DNA from: an uncultured Myxococcales bacterium
GTDB taxonomy: Bacteria > Myxococcota_A > Polyangia > Polyangiales > Polyangiaceae
Direction of reading: 5' to 3'
Length of the DNA stretch: 56,866 nt
Assembly (NCBI GenBank): GCA_937949945.1
Contig: CALFEQ010000185.1
Location: 1-56,866 of the forward strand
The notes beneath the pieces are model-generated. The model was given only the letters and a program-made list of their open reading frames with translations. It made no database searches and was not told where the DNA came from. The position numbers and the translations under genes were made by a program. Positions 1-8,720 of this stretch are shown one piece after another. Position 1 is the stretch's first letter. Each line of letters begins with the position of its first letter.

Positions 1-66
1 CTGAGGACCGAGGACCGAAGAGGCCCGAGGCCTCTGATGAGGCCTGAGGCCCGAGGCCTGAGGCCT
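1..66. repeat. heptanucleotide tandem array (GAGGACC and GAGGCCY types)
   Basis: Bases 4-17 are two copies of GAGGACC. Bases 20-66 are a degenerate run of GAGGCCT/GAGGCCC units with period 7. The array ends two bases before the stop codon of the HEAT-repeat gene on the minus strand, so it lies in that gene's 3' untranslated region. The left part may be cut by the window edge. Confidence 0.8.
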
Positions 67-68
67 AC

Positions 69-2744
69 TTACTTGGTCCCCGCGGCCTTCTGCTCGGGCA
101 GCGCCTCCGTCGACACCTTGGGGTTCATGAGCTCGAAGAACGCCTGGCGAGCCAGCTCCTTCACGGGGCCGTCTTCGCTCTTGAGCGCCATGAGGACGCC
201 CTTCTCGTTCATGAACTTCAGGATCTGGATCGCCTGCGTGCGCTTCTTCTCGTCGTCCGAGCGCGCGTCGCGCATCAAGCGGACGCGCATCTGGACGCGC
301 GTGAGCGAGTGCGGGCCGTTGTCGTAGTCGATGCCCTGGATGGCGCGCGCGAGGATGAGGCGCGGCCAGTCCTGGAGCGCGTCACCGAGCTTCACGCGCG
401 AGGCGGCTTGCGCGTTCTCGATCCATCGCGCGACGTCGCCGTTCTCGTAGTTCCTGTCGCTCCAATACCCGAACGTCTGGTCGTAGATGACCTTGAGCTC
501 CTCGAGAGCGGCGGGGTCGGCGTCCGCGTACGAAGCGAGCGCGCGGCGCGCGGTGTCGGCGTCGGCGCCGATGAGGAGCGCCAGCGCCGCATCGTTGCGC
601 GTCGCCGGATCGTTCAGCTTCTCGAACAGCTTGGCAGCCGTCTCCGCGCTCATCCCGCCGAAGCCGACGGCACGCGCGGCCTGGTGCTGCACGACGAGAT
701 CGGAGCGGCCGTTGATGAGATCGACGAGCGTCGCCGTGGCCTCGGGCACCGGCCTCCGCACGAGCGTCTCGAGGTAGCACGTGCGAATGAGCTGGACCTT
801 CGGGTCGGGGTTGTCGAGCTCTTTGACCTTCCGCGCGACCTCCTTCATCTGCTCGTCGGTCGCGACCCAGGCGAGCGAGAAGCACGCGTCGAGGCGCGAT
901 TGCTCGTTGTTCTGCTTGTCCTCGATGTACTTCACGAGGAGCGGGTACGCCTTCGGGTCGCCCCACTGCGCGAACCCGTACGAGGCGCCGACGCCGATCG
1001 CACGGAGGGTCATGCCGAGGACCGCCAACCCGCCCTGCAGGAGCGACTCCATCGTCGCGTCGACCTTCTCGGGGCGGCGACGGAGCTGCGACTCGAGGAT
1101 GCCCCAGCTCTGCTGGTCCTTCATCCAACCGATGTAGCGGAGCGCGCTCTGCGCGGTGGCCCAGACGGGCGGGAACTCCTGCTGCCCCTCCTTCGGCAAG
1201 GGCACCGTCGGGTTCGCCCACTTGCGCATCATCGGCAGCGCCTCCCGCGCATCGACCGCCGCCATGAAGCGGAGGCCGTTCGCGTGCGGCTGCGGCTTGT
1301 CGGTGATCCAGAAGCGGACGCCCTCGTACGCCTGCGCGCGGATCTCGTCGCGCTTCTCCGGGTAGAGGATGGCGAGGTCCGCGAGCATGCGGGCGGCGAC
1401 GACGCGCTCGTTGTCGTCCATCCGGTACTCGGGATCGGCGTTCTTGTCGTAGAGGACCAGCGGGTCCTGCTTCATGCGCCACGCGAGCGTGGGCACGGCG
1501 CGGAGATCGCCGACCTCGGCGAGGCGAAGCGCGGCCTCGGTCTTCCAGTGCGGGTGCGGGTTCGACTCGATGTACTCGACGAGCAGGTCTCCGGCGCGCG
1601 GATCCTGGAGCGACCGCAGCATGTCGAAGAGGAGCTTCGTCTGGAACTTCTCCGTGTCCGGCTTGCTCTTGTCGACGCTCTTGAGCGCGAGCACGAGGCC
1701 CTTGCCGCCGACGCCGTCGCGCAGCGCCTCGAGGAACTTCTGACGCGAGTCCTTGTCGGCCTTCGCGAGCGCGTCGAGGAGGGGCTGCATCGCCTCCTCG
1801 TTCGCGATCTTCCCGAGGCCGACCGCCGCCTCGCGCGCGACCTCGATGCTCTTGTCCTTGACCAGCGTGATGAGCGTCTGCGTGTACTTCGGATCCGCGT
1901 TGCGCGAGAGGACCGTCGCGACGAGCTGGCGGACGCTGTCGTTCTCGTCGTTCGCGAGCGTCGCGAGCTTGTCGACGGAGACCATCGACGCGAGCACCTC
2001 CGGATCGAACGCCGGGCTCTTGTCGAGGCGCTGGACGGTCGCGAGCCGGCCGGCCCGGTACTCCTTCATCACGTCGTCGAACGCGGAGCTCTCGCGCAGC
2101 GTCGCGAGCGCCCACGCGATCTGCGGCCGATCCGCCTCCGTCGCCTCCTTCAGCGCCTTGAGCAACGCGGGCTTCGCAGCGTCGGCGGCGGGCGAGCCGT
2201 ACTCGAGGAGCGCCTGCGCCGCGGTGCCACGCACCGCGTGATCGATCGACGAGAGCCCCTTGATGATCAGCGGAAGCCCCTCGGCGTCCTTCGCCCAAGC
2301 GAGCTGCGTGAAGGCCTCCTCCTGCAGCTTCGTCTCCTGATCCTGCGCGGCCCACTGCCTGTACTTCGGGAGGGCCTCGGCGATCGGAAGGAGCGCGAGC
2401 TCCTTCTTCGCCTGCGCGACCTGCTTGGGGTCCATCCGCTCGGCGTCCTTCATCGCGCCGAACACGATCGCGGCGCCGAGACCGGCGACCGCGAGGACGC
2501 CGACGAGAATGGCGACGGGCTTGAAACGGCCCTTCTTGAAGTTGCCATCGTCGCCGCCCGAGAAGCTCGGCATGCCGCCGCCGAACGATCCCGGCGGGAG
2601 CGCGTCGTCGTCGGGCGGCCACTTCGCCGCCTCGAGGCGGGGCGCTCGTACGATCGAAGGCGGGAGCATCCGACCAGGCACGTGGGAAGGAACGTGACCG
2701 GACGAGTGCCCAGGAAGGGGCGACGGCGAGAGTTGGGGTCCCAT
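69..2744 (-). CDS. membrane-anchored HEAT-repeat protein
   Basis: The 891-residue product has a short Pro-rich cytoplasmic N-terminus, one transmembrane segment near residues 75-97 (hydrophobic AILVGVLAVAGLGAAI core), and then a long all-alpha region. The alpha region holds repeated HEAT-type units, for example around DHAVRGTAAQALLEYG and DSVRQLVATVLSR. No catalytic motif is visible. HEAT solenoids normally bind other proteins, so a scaffold facing the periplasm or cytoplasm is an inference. I chose the ATG at 2744 instead of the longer frame to 2798, because the extra 18 residues are Arg-rich and overlap the upstream region. The gene is divergent from the Cys-rich lipoprotein gene at 2860. 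A heptad array follows the stop codon by two bases. Confidence 0.85.
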   Translation of the reverse strand: MGPQLSPSPLPGHSSGHVPSHVPGRMLPPSIVRAPRLEAAKWPPDDDALPPGSFGGGMPSFSGGDDGNFKKGRFKPVAILVGVLAVAGLGAAIVFGAMKDAERMDPKQVAQAKKELALLPIAEALPKYRQWAAQDQETKLQEEAFTQLAWAKDAEGLPLIIKGLSSIDHAVRGTAAQALLEYGSPAADAAKPALLKALKEATEADRPQIAWALATLRESSAFDDVMKEYRAGRLATVQRLDKSPAFDPEVLASMVSVDKLATLANDENDSVRQLVATVLSRNADPKYTQTLITLVKDKSIEVAREAAVGLGKIANEEAMQPLLDALAKADKDSRQKFLEALRDGVGGKGLVLALKSVDKSKPDTEKFQTKLLFDMLRSLQDPRAGDLLVEYIESNPHPHWKTEAALRLAEVGDLRAVPTLAWRMKQDPLVLYDKNADPEYRMDDNERVVAARMLADLAILYPEKRDEIRAQAYEGVRFWITDKPQPHANGLRFMAAVDAREALPMMRKWANPTVPLPKEGQQEFPPVWATAQSALRYIGWMKDQQSWGILESQLRRRPEKVDATMESLLQGGLAVLGMTLRAIGVGASYGFAQWGDPKAYPLLVKYIEDKQNNEQSRLDACFSLAWVATDEQMKEVARKVKELDNPDPKVQLIRTCYLETLVRRPVPEATATLVDLINGRSDLVVQHQAARAVGFGGMSAETAAKLFEKLNDPATRNDAALALLIGADADTARRALASYADADPAALEELKVIYDQTFGYWSDRNYENGDVARWIENAQAASRVKLGDALQDWPRLILARAIQGIDYDNGPHSLTRVQMRVRLMRDARSDDEKKRTQAIQILKFMNEKGVLMALKSEDGPVKELARQAFFELMNPKVSTEALPEQKAAGTK

Positions 2745-2859
2745 GGCGGCCGCGCGACGATACCCCAAAGGCTCGCCCCGCAGAAGCCGGCAGAACACGC
2801 CGAAAATTGTTTGGAGCTCCGACGTTTACGGGGTGAGGTCAGCCGCTGCGAAGCGAGCT

Positions 2860-3540
2860 ATGCTTTCGTCGATGTCGGGGACGTCCCGGAGCCGCTCCGG
2901 AAGGGACGGGCGCGCACGGAGGAGAGCTCTTGCACGGCGCGTGTGGGGCCTGCTCCTCGTCGGGGGCGTCGTAGCCGCGTGCAACGCGATCTCGGGCGCA
3001 GGCGATCTCGCGGTCTGCGAAGGCGCGGCATGCCCGTCCGACGACTTCGACGCCGGCGTCGCGCCGGACGCGCACGTCACGACCGAAGACGCCGCGCGGG
3101 CACCGAACGACGGTGCCCCGTCCGCCCCCGAAGATCCGACGCCGGACGCGAGTGATGCATCGCCGTCCCCGGACGGCTCGACGTCGTGCACGACGATGTG
3201 CGACGGCAGCGCGTGCTGCGCACCCGATCGCTGCATCGTGGCGACGGGGACCTGCGGCGAGTGCTCCCGTGAGGGCGGCGTCTGCGAGGTCGACGAGGAT
3301 TGTTGTGCCGGCTTGGTCTGCACGACGCGCGGCCGTTGCGTGAGGGCCTGTTCGCAGAAGGACCAGTTCTGCTTCCCGAACGGATGCTGCCTCGGCGTGA
3401 GGTGCTCGCCCACCTCGTTGTGCGCCGAGTGCAAGGTGCACGGAGTCGCCTGCACCGACGAGACCGAGTGCTGCTCGGGTACGTGCACCGGAGGCAAGTG
3501 CGTCGGCAACACGTCTCCGTTCACACCTCCGGGCGGGTGA
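2860..3540 (+). CDS. Cys-rich lipoprotein, function unknown
   Basis: The 226-residue product begins with a basic n-region (RDGRARRRALARR), a hydrophobic core and a lipobox VVAAC, so it is predicted to be lipid-anchored in the envelope. A low-complexity Asp/Pro/Ala linker follows. The C-terminal half carries about 24 cysteines in repeated clusters (CDGSACC, CEVDEDCCAGLVC, CSGTCTGGKC), resembling the knottin-like or Dickkopf-type stalk modules common in myxobacterial surface proteins. No enzyme motif is seen. The ATG at 2860 is preferred, with 2872 as the alternative; neither has a strong ribosome-binding site. The next gene downstream carries the same kind of Cys-rich module, so the two may work together at the cell surface. 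Confidence 0.75.
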   Translation: MLSSMSGTSRSRSGRDGRARRRALARRVWGLLLVGGVVAACNAISGAGDLAVCEGAACPSDDFDAGVAPDAHVTTEDAARAPNDGAPSAPEDPTPDASDASPSPDGSTSCTTMCDGSACCAPDRCIVATGTCGECSREGGVCEVDEDCCAGLVCTTRGRCVRACSQKDQFCFPNGCCLGVRCSPTSLCAECKVHGVACTDETECCSGTCTGGKCVGNTSPFTPPGG

Positions 3541-3601
3541 CGCCGCTCCGAGCTAGATCGACCTCAACCGGACCGATACGATGGGTGGAGGGAGGTCGTC
3601 C

Positions 3602-6031
3602 ATGCGAACTTTCATCTCGGGCTTGCTCTCGCTCTGCGGGGTGGGCCTTCTCCTCGTTCCCGCCTGCGGGGGCGGCGGCGTGCAGCTCGCCGACATCCCC
3701 GGGGTCGACGGCGGCGAAGGCGGGGCGAACGGGCCGCGCGGCGTCGGCGAGCGCTGCGACGACGGCGGTGTGTGCCGGCCGGGGCTCGCGTGTACGGGCG
3801 GAGTGTGCCAGCCGGGACGCTCCCTCGAAGAGGGCGCCGCCTGCGTGATAAGTGCAGAATGCAAAGATGGCCTCTACTGCGGTCCCGAGCGCACGTGCGC
3901 TCCGGCGGGTACGGGCGAAGCGGGGACATCGTGCTCCTCCGACGCGGACTGCAAGTCGGGCCTTCGCTGCAACCTCGTCGGCTTCGGGACCGCGTGCCAA
4001 CCGGAGGGGACGACGGATCTCGGCGGCGCGTGCGCTACGAGCGCCGATTGCTTCGGCGGCTTGTTCTGCGCCGAGAACGTCTGCGTGGCGCCGCCTCCCG
4101 GCGGTCCTCTGCCGATCGGCATCCCCAAGTTCAAAGGCGTCGAGTGCGAAGACGAGGCGGCGAGCCCCGTCACGGCGCACTTCCGCGTCCCGCGCGGCAG
4201 CGGCGACGGCGACTTCTTCCGCCTCCCCTTCCCGAACGACATCCGGCGCAAGGACGGCAAACTCGACCTCACCGGCTTCCCGACGCCCGGCGCGGATCTG
4301 CTCGGCTTCGATCTCGTCGATCGCTGGGCGCGCTACCTCGAACGGACGGCGACGGGCTTCAGCGTCTACCCGACCGTGACGTTCCGCTTCAGCGGCGAGA
4401 TCGATTTCGAGTCGCTCAAGGTCGAGGGAGCGACGCGCTTCATCGACGTCTCTCCGAACGAGGGCAACGACCTCGGACACCAGTGGGTGGGCACGACGGG
4501 ACGCAGCAACTACGTCTGCTTCAACTCGCTCTCGTTCCGTCCGCCCGCGGGGGCGCCGCTCCAGCATGGACACACCTACGCGGTCCTCGTCACGAACGCG
4601 AGCAAGGCGAAGGACGGTAGCGCGATCGTGCGCTCGCCGGACCTCGACGCGGTCCTCGGTCCGAACGACCCGGGCGGTGTGCTCGAGGCTGCATGGAAGG
4701 CCTACGAGCCGCTCCGCGCGTGGGCCGCGTCGAAGGCGTTCGACCTCTCCACGGTCGTCAACGCGGCCGTCTTCACCGTCGGCGACCACGACGCGATCGC
4801 GCGGGCGATCCCGGCGGCCGTGAACGCCGCGCCCGCCCCCACCGTCTCGCACTGGGTCAAGTGCGGCTCCGGTCAGCCGTCGCCTTGTCCGCAAGCCGAG
4901 GGCGATCGCGCCTGTCCGACGACGCCGGCCGCGGAGTTCGACGAGTACCACGCGCTCGTCACGCTCCCGCAGTTCCAGCAGGGCACGCCGCCCTTCACCG
5001 ACCCCACGGACGGAGGGGATTTCGTCCTCGACTCGGAGGGCAAGCCGGCGGTGCAGGGCACGACCGAGGTCTGCATGTCGGTCACCGTCCCGAAGGGGAC
5101 GGCCCCGGCGGGCAAGTGGCCGATCGTCGTCTACGCGCACGGCACGGGCGGGAGCTTCCGCAGCCACGTCACGGAAGGCGTCGCCGCTCGGCTCGCCGGC
5201 CTGAACGTGGCCGTGCTCGGCATCGATCAGGTAGGGCACGGCCCCCGTCGCGGCGCCTCGACCGCAGCGCCCGAGACCGTCTTCTTCAACTTCACGAACC
5301 CCGCGGCCGCGCGCGGCAATGTCCTCCAAGGCGCGGCGGATCAGGTCTCCCTCGTGCGCGTCGCGAAGGACCTCACGATCCCACCGGGAGTCTCGGGCAA
5401 CGGGAACGTCCAGTTCGGCAAGATCGCCTTCTGGGGTCACTCGCAAGGCGCGACCGAAGGCTCGATCGTGATGCCCTACGTCCCCGCGGCCGACGTCGCC
5501 GGCGTGGTCTACAGCGGCGTCGGAGGCAGCCTGATCGACGCGCTGCTTTCGAAGAGGAACCCCGTCCATCTCGCCGCGCTCGCGCCCATCGTGCTGTCGG
5601 AGCTGCCCGTGAACGTCACGGCCATGCATCCGGCGCTCGCCCTGTTCCAGAACGCCATCGATCCGGCGGACCCGATCGATCACGCTGCTGCCGCGATCGG
5701 GACCGGCACGCTCGCGAAGCACGTCTTCGTGCCGTACGGGCAAGGTGACACGTACTCGCCGCCGGCGACGCAGCTCGCGTACGTCGTCGCGGCTCGGCTC
5801 GGCGTGGCGCAGGCCCCCGCGGGCGTCACACCGGACGACCTCGGACGCACCCCGCTGCCTTTGCCGGTGCAGGGCAACGCGGCCGGCGTCACGGCGGTCG
5901 TTCGCCAGTACGCGCCGGACGGCTACGACGGTCACTTCGTCGTGTTCCGGAACGCCGAGGCGAAGACCAACACCGATCGCTTCCTCGCGGACGTGCTCGG
6001 GAGCGCGGGCGCGCCCGCCTTCGGTCGCTGA
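3602..6031 (+). CDS. surface lipoprotein lipase/esterase with Cys-rich stalk (VolA/Pla-1-like)
   Basis: The 809-residue protein has a signal peptide and a lipobox ending at Cys22 (LLLVPAC). Residues about 45-165 form a Cys-rich stalk (CDDGGVCRPGLAC and similar units). After that comes a segment with FFRLPFPNDIRRKDGKL, typical of the N-terminal domain of the bacterial virulence-factor lipase family (Pla-1/cef, VolA; PF12262). The C-terminal alpha/beta-hydrolase has an oxyanion-loop HGTGG near residue 511, the nucleophile elbow GHSQG near 611, and a probable catalytic His in DGHFV near 776. It should hydrolyse acyl esters or lysophospholipids outside the cell; the substrate is inferred from family only. 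The start ATG has GGAGGGAGG about 9 bases upstream. The gene ends 12 bases before a perfect 13-bp hairpin. Confidence 0.85.
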   Translation: MRTFISGLLSLCGVGLLLVPACGGGGVQLADIPGVDGGEGGANGPRGVGERCDDGGVCRPGLACTGGVCQPGRSLEEGAACVISAECKDGLYCGPERTCAPAGTGEAGTSCSSDADCKSGLRCNLVGFGTACQPEGTTDLGGACATSADCFGGLFCAENVCVAPPPGGPLPIGIPKFKGVECEDEAASPVTAHFRVPRGSGDGDFFRLPFPNDIRRKDGKLDLTGFPTPGADLLGFDLVDRWARYLERTATGFSVYPTVTFRFSGEIDFESLKVEGATRFIDVSPNEGNDLGHQWVGTTGRSNYVCFNSLSFRPPAGAPLQHGHTYAVLVTNASKAKDGSAIVRSPDLDAVLGPNDPGGVLEAAWKAYEPLRAWAASKAFDLSTVVNAAVFTVGDHDAIARAIPAAVNAAPAPTVSHWVKCGSGQPSPCPQAEGDRACPTTPAAEFDEYHALVTLPQFQQGTPPFTDPTDGGDFVLDSEGKPAVQGTTEVCMSVTVPKGTAPAGKWPIVVYAHGTGGSFRSHVTEGVAARLAGLNVAVLGIDQVGHGPRRGASTAAPETVFFNFTNPAAARGNVLQGAADQVSLVRVAKDLTIPPGVSGNGNVQFGKIAFWGHSQGATEGSIVMPYVPAADVAGVVYSGVGGSLIDALLSKRNPVHLAALAPIVLSELPVNVTAMHPALALFQNAIDPADPIDHAAAAIGTGTLAKHVFVPYGQGDTYSPPATQLAYVVAARLGVAQAPAGVTPDDLGRTPLPLPVQGNAAGVTAVVRQYAPDGYDGHFVVFRNAEAKTNTDRFLADVLGSAGAPAFGR

Positions 6032-6043
6032 GCAGCGATACGC

Positions 6044-6073
6044 GTGCGGCGACGCGCGAGCGCGTCGCCGCAC
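6044..6073. terminator. bidirectional hairpin terminator between convergent genes
   Basis: A perfect 13-bp inverted repeat (GTGCGGCGACGCG and its complement) with a 4-base loop CGAG lies between the convergent lipase gene (stop at 6031) and the GH25 gene (stop at 6104, minus). There is no T-run on either side. This is common in GC-rich genomes, so termination is an inference from position and stem strength. Confidence 0.65.
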
Positions 6074-6103
6074 GAGAGCGTGGCCATAGGACCGCCCGCC
6101 TCT

Positions 6104-7084
6104 TCAGCGGCAGGGGTCGAACGGCGCCGAGGCGAGCTCGTCGCGTCCCGACGGCGGATCCTTCGCGATGCCGCTCCCCATGGTGGCGCCGTGATCGCGG
6201 ACGAGATCCTCCTCGCCGAGGATCCCGTCGAACGTCCCGACGTCGGGCACCACCTCGTCGGGCTCGGCCGGAGCCGAGGGATCGGGCTCCGGCGGAGGCG
6301 GCGTCGGCGCCTTCAGCGTCATCGCCTCGAGCTGCGCGAGCGTGCCGTTGAAGAGGTTGGTGTCGACGTTGCCGTTGACGCCGGGCACCGAGCCGCGATC
6401 GGAGTCCTGCCAGAACTTCCACTCGGTCCATCCGCTCGGCATCGTCGGGCAGGCGGCGCCGTAGTTCGCGACCCAGAGCGGGTAGTCGGCGAAGTGGTTC
6501 CCGATGATGTTCGACATGAACGCGGCGGTGTAGACGATGGGCTTCACGCCGAACGCCGCCTCGACCTTCGCGAGCCAGGCCTTCGCGCGCGCGACGACCG
6601 TGCTCGCGGGCAGCCCGCCGTCGCTCTCGAGATCGAGCACCGGCGGGAGATCGCCCGGTTCGAGGCCGCCGGCGGCGGCGATCTTCGTCACGAGCAGGTC
6701 CACCTGCGCATCGACGTCCTTCGCGGGCCGGAAGAACTGGTAGGCGCCGCGCACGATCCCCGCCGCCTTCATGGCCGGCCAGTTCTCCGCGAACTTCTTG
6801 TCCGGATGATCGATGCCGTCGCTGACGCGCGCGAACGCGAACCTCCGGCCCGACGCCCTCACCTTCACCCAGTCGACCGTGCCCTGGTAGTACGACACGT
6901 CGATGCCCTGCAGCGTCGACGCGCCGGCGCAGACCTTGAGGTGTTGAGCCGACGTCCCGACGCACTCGTCCGCCGTCGGGGGCGCATCGTCGGCGGCCGA
7001 GCAACCGGCGGCACCGGCGCCCGCGCATCCGAGGAGGAAGACCGACACGCTCGCCCACTTCGTTCCACGCAGCAGATAAGCCAT
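6104..7084 (-). CDS. GH25-family lysozyme (muramidase), lipoprotein-like signal
   Basis: The 326-residue protein has an N-terminal export signal ending in a possible lipobox (GAAGC near residue 28). A GH25 catalytic barrel follows: the entry motif GIDVSYYQG, FARVSDG, GAYQFFRP, and the acidic pair in VLDLESD that supplies the catalytic DxE. GH25 enzymes cut the beta-1,4 bond between MurNAc and GlcNAc in peptidoglycan. The C-terminal 60 residues are Pro/Glu-rich, contain no recognised wall-binding domain and look disordered. In a predatory or scavenging myxobacterium this could attack prey cell walls, but remodelling of its own wall is equally possible. The gene is convergent with the lipase gene. 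Confidence 0.88.
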   Translation of the reverse strand: MAYLLRGTKWASVSVFLLGCAGAGAAGCSAADDAPPTADECVGTSAQHLKVCAGASTLQGIDVSYYQGTVDWVKVRASGRRFAFARVSDGIDHPDKKFAENWPAMKAAGIVRGAYQFFRPAKDVDAQVDLLVTKIAAAGGLEPGDLPPVLDLESDGGLPASTVVARAKAWLAKVEAAFGVKPIVYTAAFMSNIIGNHFADYPLWVANYGAACPTMPSGWTEWKFWQDSDRGSVPGVNGNVDTNLFNGTLAQLEAMTLKAPTPPPPEPDPSAPAEPDEVVPDVGTFDGILGEEDLVRDHGATMGSGIAKDPPSGRDELASAPFDPCR

Positions 7085-7250
7085 CGCCGAAGCGCGACAG
7101 CACGCGACGTGCCGCTCGGGTCGAGCTCACGACACCTCGCGATCACCGAGGAAACATGGCGTGTCGGAGGAGTCGGGACGTCGCCCACCGCGCCGCGTCG
7201 CGATCCGCGCGCGACGGCGCGCGATGCGATTGCGGAGCACAAGAGAGTCG

Positions 7251-7275
7251 TCGGTCCTCGGTCCTCAGTCCTCGG
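7251..7275. repeat. heptanucleotide array (GAGGACY type, minus orientation)
   Basis: On the plus strand the sequence reads TCGGTCCTCGGTCCTCAGTC and continues with the same period, which is three and a half GAGGACY units on the minus strand. It lies between the GH25 gene start (7084) and the TPR gene stop (7336). It faces a second array at 7305-7330. Confidence 0.75.
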
Positions 7276-7304
7276 GTTTCGGCGTGGGATTGGCGCGCCG
7301 TGAA

Positions 7305-7330
7305 GCCTGGAGCTCGGAGCCTGGCGCCTG
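7305..7330. repeat. heptanucleotide array (GGAGCCY type, plus orientation)
   Basis: Degenerate period-7 units GGAGCTC, GGAGCCT and GGCGCCT lie five bases after the stop codon of the minus-strand TPR gene. With the array at 7251-7275 this makes an inverted pair separated by 29 bases. Confidence 0.7.
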
Positions 7331-7335
7331 ATTTC

Positions 7336-8289
7336 TCACACGCGGACGCTGCGACCGAGGCGGGAGCGCAGCTCCATGCGCGCGCGCATCGCTCGCGCGA
7401 CGTCGTCGGCTTCGAGGCAGCGATCGCGCTCGAGGGCGGCATTGAGCGCGCGCAACGCCTCGTCCACGTCGCCCCGCGCCGCGAGCGCGCAGCCCATGGT
7501 CACCATCAGCTCGGGATCGCCGGGCAGGACGGCGAGGCCCACCGACAGCACGCGCATGGCGCGATCGACGTGCCCGTTCGCAGTGAGCCGCGTCGCGGCG
7601 TCGCGCACGCACGAGACGAGCGCCCGCAGGTCCTTGCGCGTCAGCGGGCGACCGATGAGCGACTCCCCCAGGGCGCGCGCCTCGGCGAGCGAGTCGGCTC
7701 CCGTGTCGCTGTCCGACTCGGCGGTGGCCACGAGCTTCGCGAGGCGCTTGCGGAGGCGATCGATGCTCTCGTCCGAGGAGCGCGTGAACGCGGCGCCGGA
7801 CCGGGCGCGGCCGATGTTCATCATCGTGCGGAGGTGGACGAGCCATCCCGGCAGCTTGTTGGGGCGGACGTTCCCGGTGACGTCGTTGGTGCTGAGCGGC
7901 GCCGACTCGAGCGAGCTCCGGGTGTCGGGATCGAGGTCGTGCGGCTCCCATCGAGCGTGCTCGACGTCGAGACGCCAGCAGAGGATCTCGCCGGGATAGA
8001 TGACGAAGTCGAGCGTGGCCTCGCCCGTCGTCGTCGTCGTGCGCACGCGATGCCGCCCCGCCGGTACGCCGCAGAAGCCGCGCACGGGCTCCGTCGTGTA
8101 ACGACCCCACGGCTCACGTAGGTCGTCGACGGCACATGCCTCCCATAGGTTGCCCTCGAGGATGACGAAGCCGCTCGGCTCGCGGCCTTGCCTCGGCTTG
8201 CGGCGGCGACGACGCGACCGCACGACGACGACCACGACCGTCGCGAGCAGCACCGCGAGAGGGATCAGCGCCACCAGGAAGGAAGGCAC
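7336..8289 (-). CDS. single-pass membrane protein with C-terminal TPR-like helices, unknown function
   Basis: The 317-residue product starts with one transmembrane segment (LVALIPLAVLLATVVVVVV, residues 4-22) followed by an Arg/Lys stop-transfer run, so the body is cytoplasmic. Residues 40-110 form a beta-rich domain (GFVILEGNLWEACAVD, CGVPAGRHRVRTTT) that I do not recognise. Residues 215-305 are helical with TPR-like spacing (GHVDRAMRVLSVGLAVLPGD, GDVDEALRALNAALERD). No enzymatic residues are visible. The gene sits downstream of the small lipoprotein frame at 8393. A heptad array follows its stop codon. Confidence 0.75.
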   Translation of the reverse strand: MPSFLVALIPLAVLLATVVVVVVRSRRRRRKPRQGREPSGFVILEGNLWEACAVDDLREPWGRYTTEPVRGFCGVPAGRHRVRTTTTTGEATLDFVIYPGEILCWRLDVEHARWEPHDLDPDTRSSLESAPLSTNDVTGNVRPNKLPGWLVHLRTMMNIGRARSGAAFTRSSDESIDRLRKRLAKLVATAESDSDTGADSLAEARALGESLIGRPLTRKDLRALVSCVRDAATRLTANGHVDRAMRVLSVGLAVLPGDPELMVTMGCALAARGDVDEALRALNAALERDRCLEADDVARAMRARMELRSRLGRSVRV

Positions 8290-8392
8290 AGTGAATTCTA
8301 GCGCGCGTTCTCACGCGCGCACGGGACCATCTCGCGGTTCCGATCGACGCGGCGACGGTCGAGCTCGGTCGAGCCGCGCCGCCGAAGCGGGC

Positions 8393-8656
8393 TCATCGAA
8401 GGATGTTCGCGCAGACGACGTACGCCTTGCACGCCCCGGAGGGCTGACCGTCCGGATCGATGCACTGCACGATCCATCCCGTCTCGGTAGGACGGTTCAC
8501 GACCACGATCGGGACCTTGCCCGCGGCGCGTGCTTCTTGCGCGATCTCGTAGCCTCCGCCCACGACGGTCGCGTCCGCCGGGCAGGTCGCCACCTGATCG
8601 CTCGACGCCATCATGCTCGATACCTTCGGAGGCGGTGCCTGGCCCCGGCACCCCAC
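8393..8656 (-). CDS. small Cys-containing protein, probably a lipoprotein with a frameshifted signal peptide
   Basis: From the GTG at 8656 the frame encodes 87 residues with cysteines in VATCPADAT, WIVQCID, SGACKAYVVC. Upstream in the same frame there is no start codon before a stop, but the codons read RDALLSVCLLVVGC, a good hydrophobic core plus lipobox. A plausible ATG (8706) exists one frame away, giving MNVPLL, so one missing or extra base between about 8680 and 8700 would restore a complete lipoprotein signal. Either the sequence has an indel here or the gene is newly broken. The function is unknown. It lies 64 bases downstream of the thioredoxin-TPR lipoprotein gene and may be co-transcribed. 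Confidence 0.55.
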   Translation of the reverse strand: MGCRGQAPPPKVSSMMASSDQVATCPADATVVGGGYEIAQEARAAGKVPIVVVNRPTETGWIVQCIDPDGQPSGACKAYVVCANILR

Positions 8657-8720
8657 GACGAGGAGGCAAACCGAGAGGAGCGCGTCCCGAGGAGAGGCAC
8701 GTTCATGCGCGCAGCATAGG

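Noticed and set aside
309..3155. Very long plus-strand frame opposite the HEAT-repeat gene
   Set aside because: It is Arg/Leu/Val-rich and low in complexity, as expected for the antisense of a GC-rich gene; no domain is visible.
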